Shown one piece after another: positions 8,679 to 19,100 of a stretch of 64,000 bases of DNA. The stretch comes from Spirochaetales bacterium (GTDB lineage Bacteria; Spirochaetota; Spirochaetia; SZUA-6; JAFGRV01), in contig JAFGHO010000057.1 of assembly GCA_016930085.1 (NCBI GenBank), positions 67,233 through 131,232 of the forward strand. Direction: 5' to 3'. Below the pieces are notes generated by a model, which saw only the letters and a list, made by a program, of their open reading frames with translations, was not told the origin of the DNA and searched no databases. Every line of letters begins with the position of its first letter. The stretch's first letter is position 1. The translations under genes and the position numbers were made by a program.

Positions 8679-11279
8679 TTGAAAAGAGTATGGATAGGGA
8701 TTGCCCTGTTATCGTGCGCGTGGGCATTCGGCATAACGTTCTATCATGGACCGATATACGCATTATTTTTTTTAGCTGTCGGTGCAGGTCTCTTCTTTAT
8801 TTCAAAACTTGATTTTTCTCTACCGTCACGGCCTTTTTCGGTTATCGGCATACCATTAAGTCTTCCCGTTATCTTCATTCTCCCATGGCCGTATACAATC
8901 ATCCCGATTTTTTTACTGACCGGTCTTCTTATTCATCTCGCGGCCGGTCTCCTGCCCCGTGACCCGAAAACATGCTCGCCTGAAATCGCGCCGTTTTTAT
9001 CATTGATACTGCCGCACGCAGCACGAATCGCAAAAACACTCATTTTCGCCTCCGCTCTTCTGGCCGTCCAGGCGGTGGCACTCGAGCTTTATGTAACATT
9101 TACCGCCTCTTTCCGTGAGCTTCCCCGCATAATAGCGGACCTGTTGAACGGCCTCGCGACAATGCTGGGTTTCGAATCGGGCGTCACCACGGCAGGTATT
9201 TCCCTCTTTACCATGAGGAAAATACACACGCTCGGCGCGACATGGGAACTGATACTCGATCCCGTCCTTCTTGCCTTCATTGCGGGAAGTATCTTCTATT
9301 TTTGTTTTCATCTCGTTGCCTGGCGGAGAGAGAAGGAAACTTCCGGGGAAATCGTCTTCGTAGTAAGAAAATTCGGTGTTTTCGTCATCGGGATATGTAT
9401 ATGGATACCGCTCAGAAGCATGATCATGCTGGCCCTGTTTCTCAATCGGGCATTACTGGTCGAATATGAAGAAGTATTGAACCTTATGAACCAGTTCTTC
9501 AGTCAGTGGGTATTCATCGGCCTGCTTATTTTTCCCCTGCTTTTTGCCGTTTACTGCGTGAGACTCAGACCGATGCCCGAAACCGGCAATAATAACGGAA
9601 TACTTCGTTCGCTTCTGACAATACGCACAGGAGGGCCCCTTCTCGCAACAATCTGTTCAGTAATCCTTATTTGCACGGGTATTTTCTATGATCCTTCCGG
9701 TTTACGTAATGACGGCAGGGTATTGATCGATGAATATCATACCGATTGGGAACCGACCGAACGTTCTTTTGACACCGAATGGTACGGGGAAAAGTCCACC
9801 TACAATTACGCATGCATATATGATTATACCTCACACTATTATAACATCGCCAGACTGGAGGAACGCATTACCGCAACGGCGCTCGCCGATTGCGATGTTC
9901 TTATTCTCAAGGTACCCGAAGAAAAATACGGGGCGGAGGAGATCAAGGAAATAACGGATTTTGTACGGAACGGCGGGGGCCTCATTCTCATCGCGGAACA
10001 TACAGATGTCTTCAGGACAAGTTCCCATCTGAATACCGTGGCGTTACAGTTCGGATTCGAGTTCGAGGACACGAGCCTGATCGATATCGATAATGAGTTC
10101 AGACAAACATTCCACGTACCACGGATCCCGCACCCGATCATTCAACACATCCTTTCCCTCCGGTTTCAGGTATCGTGTTCGATCAAACAAAACACCCCTG
10201 ACGGACGCGCCGTCATCCGTGCCGCCGGGTTGCGAAGCCTGTTTGCCGATTATCACATGGGCAATTTTTATCCCCAGGTGGTCGATCATTCCGATGTCCG
10301 TTACGGGGCGTTCATCCAGCTTCTGGCCAAACGGTACGGCAAGGGCCGGGTTGCCGCTTTTACCGATTCAACCGTTTTTTCCAATTTCAGCGCTTTTGAA
10401 CCCGGCATCAGCGAATTGTGGCTCGGCATGATCGAGTGGTGCAACCGGCGGAATCCATGCGGCGAAATAAGGGGCGTCCTCTTTATCGCGGGAAGTCTCC
10501 TTCTCGGCATCGCCATTTATCTACTGCTGCGTTTCAGATTCAGGGAATGGGTTTTGCTTTTTGCCTCGATTCTTTTTTTCTGGGGTGTCTGCAGCACGGC
10601 GATTGGGAGCATTCACGGTTTTACCGTGAAATTTCCGGAAAAGCAGCGGGATTACGTTCAGGTAACCATCGACCGTAATATCTGCAATACGACACTCGGA
10701 AACGGCGGATTCATCGAAATGAGTGATGACGGATTCGGAATTTTCGAATTGTGGGTATTGCGGCTCGGTTATTTCACGAAGCGCTGTTATGCGGGAGATG
10801 TCTTTGACGGAGATCTCGCAGTTTTTTTCTACCCGGATGAAAAGGTTTCCGCTCAATTCGCAGGAGATTGTGCAAGGTATGTAAATAACGGTGGAAAGGT
10901 TCTGATTCTTGATTCGAGCCGTAATACGGATTCGACCGCAAACCGGCTTCTCGAACCATTCGGCATGAAAGTGAACAGGGAAGAGACTGTCGAAGGGATG
11001 CTCGAAGACGGAGAAGGGGAGGAGACCTCCGTTTCAGTCTCCGCTTTGACGATCGAAGGCGGGACGCCATTCGGGACCGTTTCCGGCAGACCGGTCGCCT
11101 CATGGAAACGGCATGGTAAGGGACATGTCGGCGTTATCGGATTCGGAAATCTCTTCAATGACGACATGATGGGTAATTTTTACGATATTGTTCCGGATGA
11201 CGGTCTCATGCGGAAGTACAGGCTTCAGTTTTCTTTAATACGTTCGGTGATACAAGAAAACAGACCGTTAGTCAGATAA
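8679..11279 (+). CDS. Paralogue of the preceding membrane protein (two GATase1-like domains)
   Basis: An 866-residue protein with the same plan: hydrophobic helices over about 1-300, a first GATase1-like module (from GRVLIDEYHTDW to GKGRVAAFTDS), a short helical pair, and a second module closing with GKGHVGVIGFG. In the helical part the run LLNGLATMLGF, then HTLGATWELILDP, then a helix with PLRSMIMLAL resembles the layout of exosortase/archaeosortase cores, but the catalytic Cys of those enzymes is not there (LILDP occupies its place), so any relation would be a non-peptidase derivative. The start is TTG at 8679, chosen because GAGGAG sits seven bases upstream. Its 3' end overlaps the convergent downstream gene by 12 bases. 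Function unknown. Confidence 0.75.
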   Translation: MKRVWIGIALLSCAWAFGITFYHGPIYALFFLAVGAGLFFISKLDFSLPSRPFSVIGIPLSLPVIFILPWPYTIIPIFLLTGLLIHLAAGLLPRDPKTCSPEIAPFLSLILPHAARIAKTLIFASALLAVQAVALELYVTFTASFRELPRIIADLLNGLATMLGFESGVTTAGISLFTMRKIHTLGATWELILDPVLLAFIAGSIFYFCFHLVAWRREKETSGEIVFVVRKFGVFVIGICIWIPLRSMIMLALFLNRALLVEYEEVLNLMNQFFSQWVFIGLLIFPLLFAVYCVRLRPMPETGNNNGILRSLLTIRTGGPLLATICSVILICTGIFYDPSGLRNDGRVLIDEYHTDWEPTERSFDTEWYGEKSTYNYACIYDYTSHYYNIARLEERITATALADCDVLILKVPEEKYGAEEIKEITDFVRNGGGLILIAEHTDVFRTSSHLNTVALQFGFEFEDTSLIDIDNEFRQTFHVPRIPHPIIQHILSLRFQVSCSIKQNTPDGRAVIRAAGLRSLFADYHMGNFYPQVVDHSDVRYGAFIQLLAKRYGKGRVAAFTDSTVFSNFSAFEPGISELWLGMIEWCNRRNPCGEIRGVLFIAGSLLLGIAIYLLLRFRFREWVLLFASILFFWGVCSTAIGSIHGFTVKFPEKQRDYVQVTIDRNICNTTLGNGGFIEMSDDGFGIFELWVLRLGYFTKRCYAGDVFDGDLAVFFYPDEKVSAQFAGDCARYVNNGGKVLILDSSRNTDSTANRLLEPFGMKVNREETVEGMLEDGEGEETSVSVSALTIEGGTPFGTVSGRPVASWKRHGKGHVGVIGFGNLFNDDMMGNFYDIVPDDGLMRKYRLQFSLIRSVIQENRPLVR

Positions 11280-13466
11280 ATTATCCGCCTGAATCGGAGC
11301 GGGAGATGTTACGGTTTTTTTACCTGTCTGAACGTCAAGTCCGAATGAATATCCGACTGAAAAACTCAATTCGTGTTTCGAGAATCGTTCGATCGAAATA
11401 TCATAATCTTCCGAATAATTGTAAAGCAGAGTATATAGCAGGGATCTTGAGGAATCGAATCGATAACGGATGGAAAGGCCTGCCTTGATATCGATATCTT
11501 CCACACCCTCTTCTTCGTCTTCAGGAACATAGATGGTCGATTTCTTTCGATTATGGTCGATGAAGCCCGCCGAAATGCCGAATGTAATCGCTTCAAACGG
11601 GGTGTAATATAAAGAGGCTGTGTATTGTTGTTTCAATCGCAATCCGGAGACCTCAGCGTCGTCTATGATTTCAAGAAACGCGAATCCGTTCAGTGCGAAT
11701 AATCCGACCGGCTGATCGACCACCAGCGTAAAACTGTTATTGAGTTCCTCATAGTAAGAACGGCACATACTGTGAGTGAGTGCCCACATAAAATAGATGT
11801 AGGTGAATGTATCAGTGTTGTTGAAGTGAAATCCGCATTTTATCCGCTTATTTTCCGTTGTGATGACCTCTTCACCAAGCGTATCATGAGTGATACTCTG
11901 CATATAGCCGGTGGAAAGCCGGAGACTCTTGTTGAAAAGATTCACACCGCCGTTCGCCGAAAATGAAATTTCATCGGAATAAAATCCGGGGAAACCGGGG
12001 AGGGTCTGACTGAAAATGATATCCCCGAGAAAGAGATCACCGTTATACTCCCCCGCACAAAGCCAGGCATAACCCCAGTCATTGTCATCTTCGAGATAAC
12101 CGCCCGAATCAAGATCACAAGAGAGATGCAGTTCCTTTAGCGGATAATACTCCACGGCCGCCCCCACGGAAAAATCAGGTTTGTAATAATCGAACAATAT
12201 ATCGGAGGAGGTGCCGGGTACGGCTCCGATGCTGCCGAAGCAGTGAATGTCGGCCTTGAAAAGATACCCGTCCGGATAAAGAGAATCTTTGAGGGTATAG
12301 GTGATGAAACCGCCCGTATGATTTTCTACCGGTTCATCCCACAAAGATTGATGAAAAAGGGCCATCAGGCCGATACTGCCGAAAAAAAGTGTTGCGGCCG
12401 CCCCCCTTCCGTAACAGTACTGTTCGGTGAGCGGGGAAACGGAATAGAAATGATCTCCGAGATAAAGATCGAGAAAATCGGAATAATACCGCAGGCTGTA
12501 TTCGTCTTCGTCGTCAATTATCGGATACGATGAGAATTCTTGTTCGGTAACGGGAATTTCGAGCATTTTATGCAGACGGAAATCGAGATGATGAGTTTTC
12601 TCCGCGTTTAAAGATCCCGCACCGGAAATGGTCGCTTCAATATCGCCGTACCACCGATCGATGACTTGTTCGGTGTGTCGGATCGATATCCGCACGGGAA
12701 ACAGATGACCCGGTACCACCGCTTTTTCAGGTAGCAGACTGATAACATCCACGTTCGTTTCTACGGTAAGCGGCCTGTCCGCCGAGAGACCGGCGGGGGG
12801 ATTGTCGCGTGAAAAAACCGATAATTCCAGGGTGTGCTTTATTGTTTGTGTCATCGATGCGTCTGTTTCGACCACTACATCCACCGTGACGGAACCGGAA
12901 CCGGGAAGTGTCAGGATGGTCGATCCGACGTTAAGAAGATACAGTGGAAAGTTTTGTGAACTGTAGAGGAAAAATTCGATTTGTACAACACGGGAGGAAT
13001 TGTTTTTAATTGTAAACGATGTGATTATTTCTTCACCGGCAAAAACACAGGAAGGAAGGGGTGCAGTCGTTACGGTCACGGGAAGAACGGGTAAAACGGT
13101 GACCGTTATCGTCCTTTTTTCTCTGAACAGCCCGTTATCACGGTCTTTTATGACATAACCGACCTCAAACGATCCTTGCGGCGTCTGTTCGGGTATGTAA
13201 AACCCTATGGTTTTTATTTGATATGATGCGGCGTTCAGTTCAAACGGAAGATCGGTTTCGGGAGATATCCATGCCGGGGGAAGAATCAGTTCCGACTCAA
13301 AGGTTCGGGTCTCTCTGGTGTTATTCCTGACTTCGAAAACAAGTGTCACCTTTTCTCCCGGATAGGATGTAATAATGCCGGTATGTTCCGGTATTATTTC
13401 AATCCCATCGGCCGGAGAGAGAGATGAAACAAGTAATATCGGTAGAAGAATGATGATGCATTTCAT
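11268..13466 (-). CDS. Exported protein with Ig-like (NEW3-type) repeats and probable beta-barrel
   Basis: A 732-residue protein when started at ATG 13466, which gives a good signal peptide (KCIIILLPILLVSSLSPADG); an upstream TTG at 13511 would add 15 unlikely residues. After the signal come two or three Ig-like beta modules (about 25-290) with phrases such as GEKVTLVFEVRNNTRETRTFE and AGEEIITSFTIKNNSSRVVQIEF, typical of NEW3/CARDB-like domains in envelope proteins. The rest (about 330-732) alternates aromatic and polar residues in strand-sized runs (for example LRLSTGYMQ and LSFSVGYSFGLDV), consistent with an outer-membrane barrel. It is convergent with the tandem membrane proteins. No enzyme motif is seen. 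Confidence 0.65.
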   Translation of the reverse strand: MKCIIILLPILLVSSLSPADGIEIIPEHTGIITSYPGEKVTLVFEVRNNTRETRTFESELILPPAWISPETDLPFELNAASYQIKTIGFYIPEQTPQGSFEVGYVIKDRDNGLFREKRTITVTVLPVLPVTVTTAPLPSCVFAGEEIITSFTIKNNSSRVVQIEFFLYSSQNFPLYLLNVGSTILTLPGSGSVTVDVVVETDASMTQTIKHTLELSVFSRDNPPAGLSADRPLTVETNVDVISLLPEKAVVPGHLFPVRISIRHTEQVIDRWYGDIEATISGAGSLNAEKTHHLDFRLHKMLEIPVTEQEFSSYPIIDDEDEYSLRYYSDFLDLYLGDHFYSVSPLTEQYCYGRGAAATLFFGSIGLMALFHQSLWDEPVENHTGGFITYTLKDSLYPDGYLFKADIHCFGSIGAVPGTSSDILFDYYKPDFSVGAAVEYYPLKELHLSCDLDSGGYLEDDNDWGYAWLCAGEYNGDLFLGDIIFSQTLPGFPGFYSDEISFSANGGVNLFNKSLRLSTGYMQSITHDTLGEEVITTENKRIKCGFHFNNTDTFTYIYFMWALTHSMCRSYYEELNNSFTLVVDQPVGLFALNGFAFLEIIDDAEVSGLRLKQQYTASLYYTPFEAITFGISAGFIDHNRKKSTIYVPEDEEEGVEDIDIKAGLSIRYRFDSSRSLLYTLLYNYSEDYDISIERFSKHELSFSVGYSFGLDVQTGKKTVTSPAPIQADNLSD

Positions 13467-13731
13467 GGTGATTGCGGATTCATAGTAACAGGAAGCGGTA
13501 TGCCGAATCAAGTGTTTTCATCAAAGTGCATATGTGTATTTCTCAGAGGGAATGCATCGATAGATCGAGTTTCTGCATACCGATTTGAATTGTTATAGTA
13601 TCGCCTTTAATGACATGCATATACCACCCACCCCGCACCCCCGAAAATATTTTCAGCCGGATCTATCAGAATAAGTATGCATTTTCCCTTGAATACGACA
13701 CCACGCGGCCAACGTCAGGCCCGACAGCCGT

Positions 13732-14742
13732 TTAAGACTCCGGGATAGGCACAATGTTGTCGATAAGGACTGACCTGTTATATGACTTCCCGTCAAGCAT
13801 CGTCCAGGCAGGCCCTGTAAATGTTCCTGTAGCGCTTCCGCCTATTGCCCACCATTCTCCCTCGATCGATGAGAGTCCGCCGAATGATTCGAGTTCACCT
13901 CGGGCCATGCCTACCAGATTTGTCCTTCTTCTGTACACGACATAATAATAGGAATAGAGAAAATCTTCGAGTCCGGCCGGATCAATCGCGTCGAGACTCC
14001 ATGGAACACATTCGGCCGATGTTTTTTTCAATAATTCGACGTACCTGTTGAGTGAAGAAATGGCAACGGGAATCCCGATATCCGGAAGAGGTCGTATATC
14101 GTAGCCTAAAAAACCGGCAATCGTGCTGTATGAAATATCGAGCGGCTGATCCGACGGATCATTTGCAATAAAAATTTCACCCCCCGAAAACGATGCAACG
14201 GTGCCGTCCGGAGTTTCACAGATCAACAAAGCGATACAATGTGAATGAATGGAAAGCATGGAAATATCTTCGATATTACCGTTCGGAATGCAATAGTAGA
14301 CGAGTACCTTGTACGGTTTTCCATCAGAGATAACATTCGCTTCGATTCCCTGTACATATGATATTTTGTTTGTCGTTTCATTAATCGTCACTTTCAAGAA
14401 CCCTGATCCGTCGGAAAATTCACCTGAAAAGAGATAAGTATCGATATTCTTTTCTATATCAACAGCCAGTGAGGCATTCCATAGAATGACATCAAAAGAG
14501 TCTCCGGCAGAATAATTCGCTGTATTTCTTTTTAGTCCGTTGAAAATCGGTGTATAGGCGAGAATGGAAAATTCCGTTTCGGAAAAAGCATCGGCTTGAA
14601 TTGATCTACCCGCCGAGCCCCCATCTATCCCGAATATGGGAATGTATGCGGGTATATCGTTACCCTTTTCATTTTCCACGTCACATCCCGTCAATGCAAG
14701 GATGACCACCGCCACACTCAAGAGAATCATCCATTTTTTCAT
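13732..14742 (-). CDS. Lipoprotein of unknown function
   Basis: A 336-residue lipoprotein: the first 20 residues are a lipoprotein signal ending in the lipobox LTGC, with C20 as the lipidated residue. CAGGAGGGG precedes the ATG. The mature part is acidic and beta-rich with no recognised domain; recurring phrases are FGIDGGSAGRS and a Tyr-rich segment (SYYYVVYRRR). A TATAAT at 14765-14770 is close enough to be a -10 but lacks a good -35. It is preceded by a 367-base AT-rich gap and appears monocistronic. Confidence 0.7.
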   Translation of the reverse strand: MKKWMILLSVAVVILALTGCDVENEKGNDIPAYIPIFGIDGGSAGRSIQADAFSETEFSILAYTPIFNGLKRNTANYSAGDSFDVILWNASLAVDIEKNIDTYLFSGEFSDGSGFLKVTINETTNKISYVQGIEANVISDGKPYKVLVYYCIPNGNIEDISMLSIHSHCIALLICETPDGTVASFSGGEIFIANDPSDQPLDISYSTIAGFLGYDIRPLPDIGIPVAISSLNRYVELLKKTSAECVPWSLDAIDPAGLEDFLYSYYYVVYRRRTNLVGMARGELESFGGLSSIEGEWWAIGGSATGTFTGPAWTMLDGKSYNRSVLIDNIVPIPES

Positions 14743-15061
14743 AGTCTTCCCCTCCTGGAATAAATTATATCATCGTAAAAAAACTTCATCCCGACAGGTA
14801 TAATCTCGTTACCGAATTTTGCCCCATATCGAAATACCTGTCTGATAATGTGTCTCTCTATAAAATATAATCGCCCTATTGTGCTGAAATACTTTCTTTA
14901 TTTTTATAATACCGTTATTTATACGCCCGAATCGGAACATGTTAGCATATTATAATGAATATTGCAAGCTTTTTTTAATCTTCCCGAGTTATTTTTAAAT
15001 GATATGATTCGCTCGGTTTCCCGGCTTTGTATATAAAAATGTAATATCCGAAAAAATAGTT
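14743..15061. other. AT-rich divergent intergenic region, no gene seen
   Basis: Upstream region of the lipoprotein (minus) and the HD-GYP gene (plus). It is strongly AT-rich, with poly-A and poly-T tracts and several TATAAT-like words. No conserved RNA, repeat or small gene could be supported. Confidence 0.5.
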
Positions 15062-15090
15062 TTGACTATGGCACGGAATTAACCTATTAT
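15062..15090 (+). promoter_or_regulatory. Sigma-70-type promoter for the HD-GYP gene
   Basis: TTGACT (15062-15067), a 17-base spacer and TATTAT (15085-15090). The start codon at 15110 leaves a very short leader, into which AGGTGGAG fits as the ribosome site. Confidence 0.6.
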
Positions 15091-15109
15091 TTTTAGGTGG
15101 AGACGTTGT

Positions 15110-16012
15110 GTGAAAGGGATTGTATTGCAGTACCCGGTCTATACGCCGGACAATTTCGAATTGCTTTCAAAAGGTAGTCTTTTTACAGAAGAAGACGTAC
15201 AGCGGGTCATTTCTTCAAAAAAGATAAAATCTCAAAAAACCCGGCTTCTGCTTTCACATGATACGGTGGAAAAGGATTTGTATCGGGAACTTTCTGAGTT
15301 CCCATATAATTTGATTTTTATCAGCGAAGATATGATTCATCTTTTCAGGATCATGAATAATATCCGTGTATTTGTATCTTTTATTGATGTTCTGAATTTT
15401 TTCAGGAAGAACGATTATTACACGTATCGTCATTTCCTCGTTGTTTTTGCGCTGACGACACTTCTTGCCGAGGATCTTGTTAAAAACAAAAAGATAAAAA
15501 ACAGCCTTTTTACCTCAGGACCATATCATGATTTCGGTAAAATTTGCGTTCCTCTCGATATTCTTAAAAAACAGAAACCCCTTACCATTGCCGAACGTGA
15601 CCTTTTGAGACATCACACGATCGCGGGATATACACTCCTGAGTTATTATCAACAGGATATCCACCACATTACCGCCCATGTTGCACTCGATCATCACGAG
15701 CGGAGAGACGGCTCGGGTTATCCCCGGGGGATTCCGGATATCGGACTGGTAACCGAGATCGTGGCGGTATGCGATGTCTATGATGCACTCATTTCAAAAC
15801 GGCCTTACAGGCCTGTTTCCTATGAAAACCGTACCGCACTGGAGGAAATTACCGGCATGGCGCACAACGGGCAATTGGGCTGGAATGTCGTGAAGGCAAT
15901 CATATGCCGCAATCGTAAAGAAAAACGTTCAGCCGGTGATATTGAGATCTCCGGCGAACATCGCGGCACCCCTCCCGCAGAAAATGTCTATAACAGGTTC
16001 ATGGAAGAATAG
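15110..16012 (+). CDS. HD-GYP domain protein (cyclic-di-GMP phosphodiesterase-like)
   Basis: A 300-residue protein with a variable N-terminal region (1-100) and an HD-GYP domain. Seen: the HD dyad in YHDFGKICVPLDIL (H140, D141), HHTIAGY (168-174), the HHERRDGSGYPRG signature (195-207) and CDVYDALISKRPYRP (221-235). HD-GYP proteins hydrolyse cyclic-di-GMP to GMP or pGpG using a bound metal centre. All the usual metal-ligand motifs are present, so activity is plausible. The start is GTG at 15110 after AGGTGGAG. The N-terminal region matches no receiver domain I recognise, so its input signal is unknown. A large hybrid kinase follows after 160 bases on the same strand. Confidence 0.88.
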   Translation: MKGIVLQYPVYTPDNFELLSKGSLFTEEDVQRVISSKKIKSQKTRLLLSHDTVEKDLYRELSEFPYNLIFISEDMIHLFRIMNNIRVFVSFIDVLNFFRKNDYYTYRHFLVVFALTTLLAEDLVKNKKIKNSLFTSGPYHDFGKICVPLDILKKQKPLTIAERDLLRHHTIAGYTLLSYYQQDIHHITAHVALDHHERRDGSGYPRGIPDIGLVTEIVAVCDVYDALISKRPYRPVSYENRTALEEITGMAHNGQLGWNVVKAIICRNRKEKRSAGDIEISGEHRGTPPAENVYNRFMEE

Positions 16013-16174
16013 AGGTAACGGGAAGCTTAGTGCGTGTCTTGAAGGGATGATTGCATCCCCGGATACAAACGCCGGTCATTGCCGCTTACAAATCATGTTT
16101 CACGCTACAAGAAAAATCCGACACCGGGCTAAATTACTGGCCTCGAGGCATCTTTTTTACTATATTTATATGGT

Positions 16175-19100
16175 ATGAATGAAGTACTGACTGAATCCGA
16201 CGGTGTACAAAAGAAAAAAAAAGAAACTGAGCTGTTCTCAGGGAATAATCAGGAAATGGTCATTATCGTTGATTCGGCAGGAATCATTCGTTTTTTTTAT
16301 CAAACCGATTCAGACGCACGATTACAAGATGCGATCGGAAAATCATTACGGCATTATGTATGTAGCGAACATTGGCCGCTGATTCAAAGGGCGATCGATC
16401 GTGTAGGAAAGACCGGAAGCGTTATCCGCTTCGAACTTCACCCACCCGAAGGTGCGTATGAAAAAATAAGGTATGCCGTCGAGGCCGGACCGCTCATGGA
16501 AAAAGAAAATATCATGGGGGTTGTATTTGTTATAAAAAATATCGCCCGGACAAATGAATCACGGGTGACACATCGTAAGGGTTTGGGGTTTGAAACCCTT
16601 ATTTCGACAATATCCTCTTTGTTTATCAATGTTTCTTACAGCAGAATCGATGAGGCGATTGTTTCTGCGCTCGGCGATGTCGCACAATTTGTCGATGTCT
16701 CCTGCGTGGCCGTTTTTATTTTTGAACCGAAGGGGAAGAAAATGATGACGACCCATGAGTGGTGCAAGCATCCCGATGATTCAATTCTTGACATCCACAG
16801 GAAATTATCCTTCAATCATGCGTTTTATAAAAAATTGAGTCTATTTGAAACGATTTCGATCACAAAACCTGAAGATCTCAATGGGTACAGTAAAAAAGAA
16901 TGGAAGAAAAAAGAGACTTTTCGCTCGATCCTTATCATTCCCATGGAATATAAGGGAAATCTTTACGGGGCGATCGGGTTTTGCAGCAGGCGTGGAGAAC
17001 AGCGCGACTGGAACGGTGAATTGACGGTCCTGCTTGAATTTATTTCCGCCATCATCGTTAATGCACTGGAACGGAAAAAGTCTGAAGAGGCGACACAGAA
17101 AAAAACGGCACGACTTCAGGGCATTTTGAATGCGGCGAAACATGTCTCTTTTGTGATTACCGATACGCATCAGGATGAAACGGCGATTCGGGAATTCAGC
17201 CCCGGGGCAGAACATATTTTCGGATACAAGAAGGAAGAAGTTATCGGAAAGCCGGTTTCGATGCTCCACCTTCCGGAAGATACCGATGAATTGAATGAAG
17301 TTATCGAGCGAATAAAAAACGGTGAAATCGGTTTTATCGGTGAAAGTACGATGGTGAGAAAGAACGGTGAAAAATTTCCCGCTTTTTTTTCATCATACCC
17401 CATCGTCAGCGCCGACGGGGAAATCGACGCCCTGCTTCGCATTGCCATCGATATGACAAAGCAGAAAGAGACGGAACGGGCACTCATCCGGGCGGAACAG
17501 GAGAAAGCCCTGATATTGAGTAGTGTGTCCGAACATGTCACCTATCAGGATACATCATTAAAAATTATCTGGGCGAACAGAGCCGCATGTGAATCGGTCG
17601 GTTTGACTCATGATAAGATCGAAGGAAGACAATGCTTTGAAATATGGCACGGGAGGGACATACCCTGTGTCAATTGTCCCGTCATGAAGGCGATTGCAGC
17701 CGGGACTCCCGCGGAGGGAGAAATGACGACACCCGACGGCCGTATTTGGCTCGTGAAGGGATATCCGGTAAAATCGAAAAAGGGAGATCTTATGGGCGTC
17801 GTCGAGGTTACCCGTAATATAACTCCCTTGAAGCTGGCGGAGAAAAAATTAAGACTCACCATGTTTTCGATTGAGCACGCGGCAGTGGCGACACTCTGGA
17901 TAGAGCCTGACGGGCGTCTGGGGTATGCGAACATCAATGCCTCATCACTGCTCGGCTATAGCCGCGATGAATTGCTTTCCCTTACGGTATTCGACATCGA
18001 CCCGACAATGGATGAACAACAATGGAAGTATTACTGGAAAAAGATCAAGGAGAAAGGGTCGGGAAGACTTGAAACCCGCCACAGAAAAAAAGACGGGACA
18101 CTGCTTTCTGTCGACGTGATCGCCAATTTTTTGGAGTTTGAGGGAGACGAATACGTCTTTATTTTCGTTCATGATATCACCGGCAGAAAAAAAGCGGCTG
18201 AAGAGAAAAAACAGCTCGAAGAACAGCTGATTCAGGCGGGAAAAATGGAAGCGATCGGCCGGCTTGCAGGCGGTATTGCACATGATTTCAACAACATTCT
18301 CACCGGAATGCAGGGGTACCTCCATTTTATCATGCAATCCCTCGACAATGATAATCCTATCCAGAAAGATATAGAAGAAATCAAGAAAGCGATAGAGCGG
18401 GCCGCTGGGCTGACGGGACAACTCCTTGCTTTCAGCAGAAAACAGGTGATCGCACCCAGGGTGCTGAATCTCAATCATATTGTCGATGAAGCGAAAAAAA
18501 TGCTTGCCCGGATTATCGGTGAGGACATCATATTACATGTGAAACATGGGAAATCCCTGAAAAACATTAAATGCGATGCCCATCAAATCGACCAGATTCT
18601 TGTCAATCTTGCCATAAATGCCCGTCAGGCAATGGCGAACGGGGGTACGATATGCATCGAAACGCGGAATATCAGGCTGGATGAGGAGTTCTGCATTTCA
18701 TCGCCTGAAATCAAACCGGGTAAGTATGTACTTCTTCGCTTTGCCGACACGGGTTGTGGCATGGACAAGGAAACGGAAAAACATATTTTTGAACCATTCT
18801 ATACCACGCGTGAACAGGGGAAAGGGACCGGATTGGGACTTGCAACTGTCTATGGAATTGTCAAACAGCATCACGGACTTATCAAGGTGCATTCAGCAAA
18901 AGGCAGGGGAACGGTTTTCAGGATTTACTTTCCCGCCACCGATTATTCAATTCAGCAGGAAAATGAAAAAGAGGGATTTGCCGCGCATGATGCGAAAGAG
19001 GGGGAAACGATACTATTGGTGGAAGACGAAACAATGGTCAGGACATTTACCAAACGGCTTCTCTCCATGCACGGCTATATTGTCGTCGATCTGACAAACG

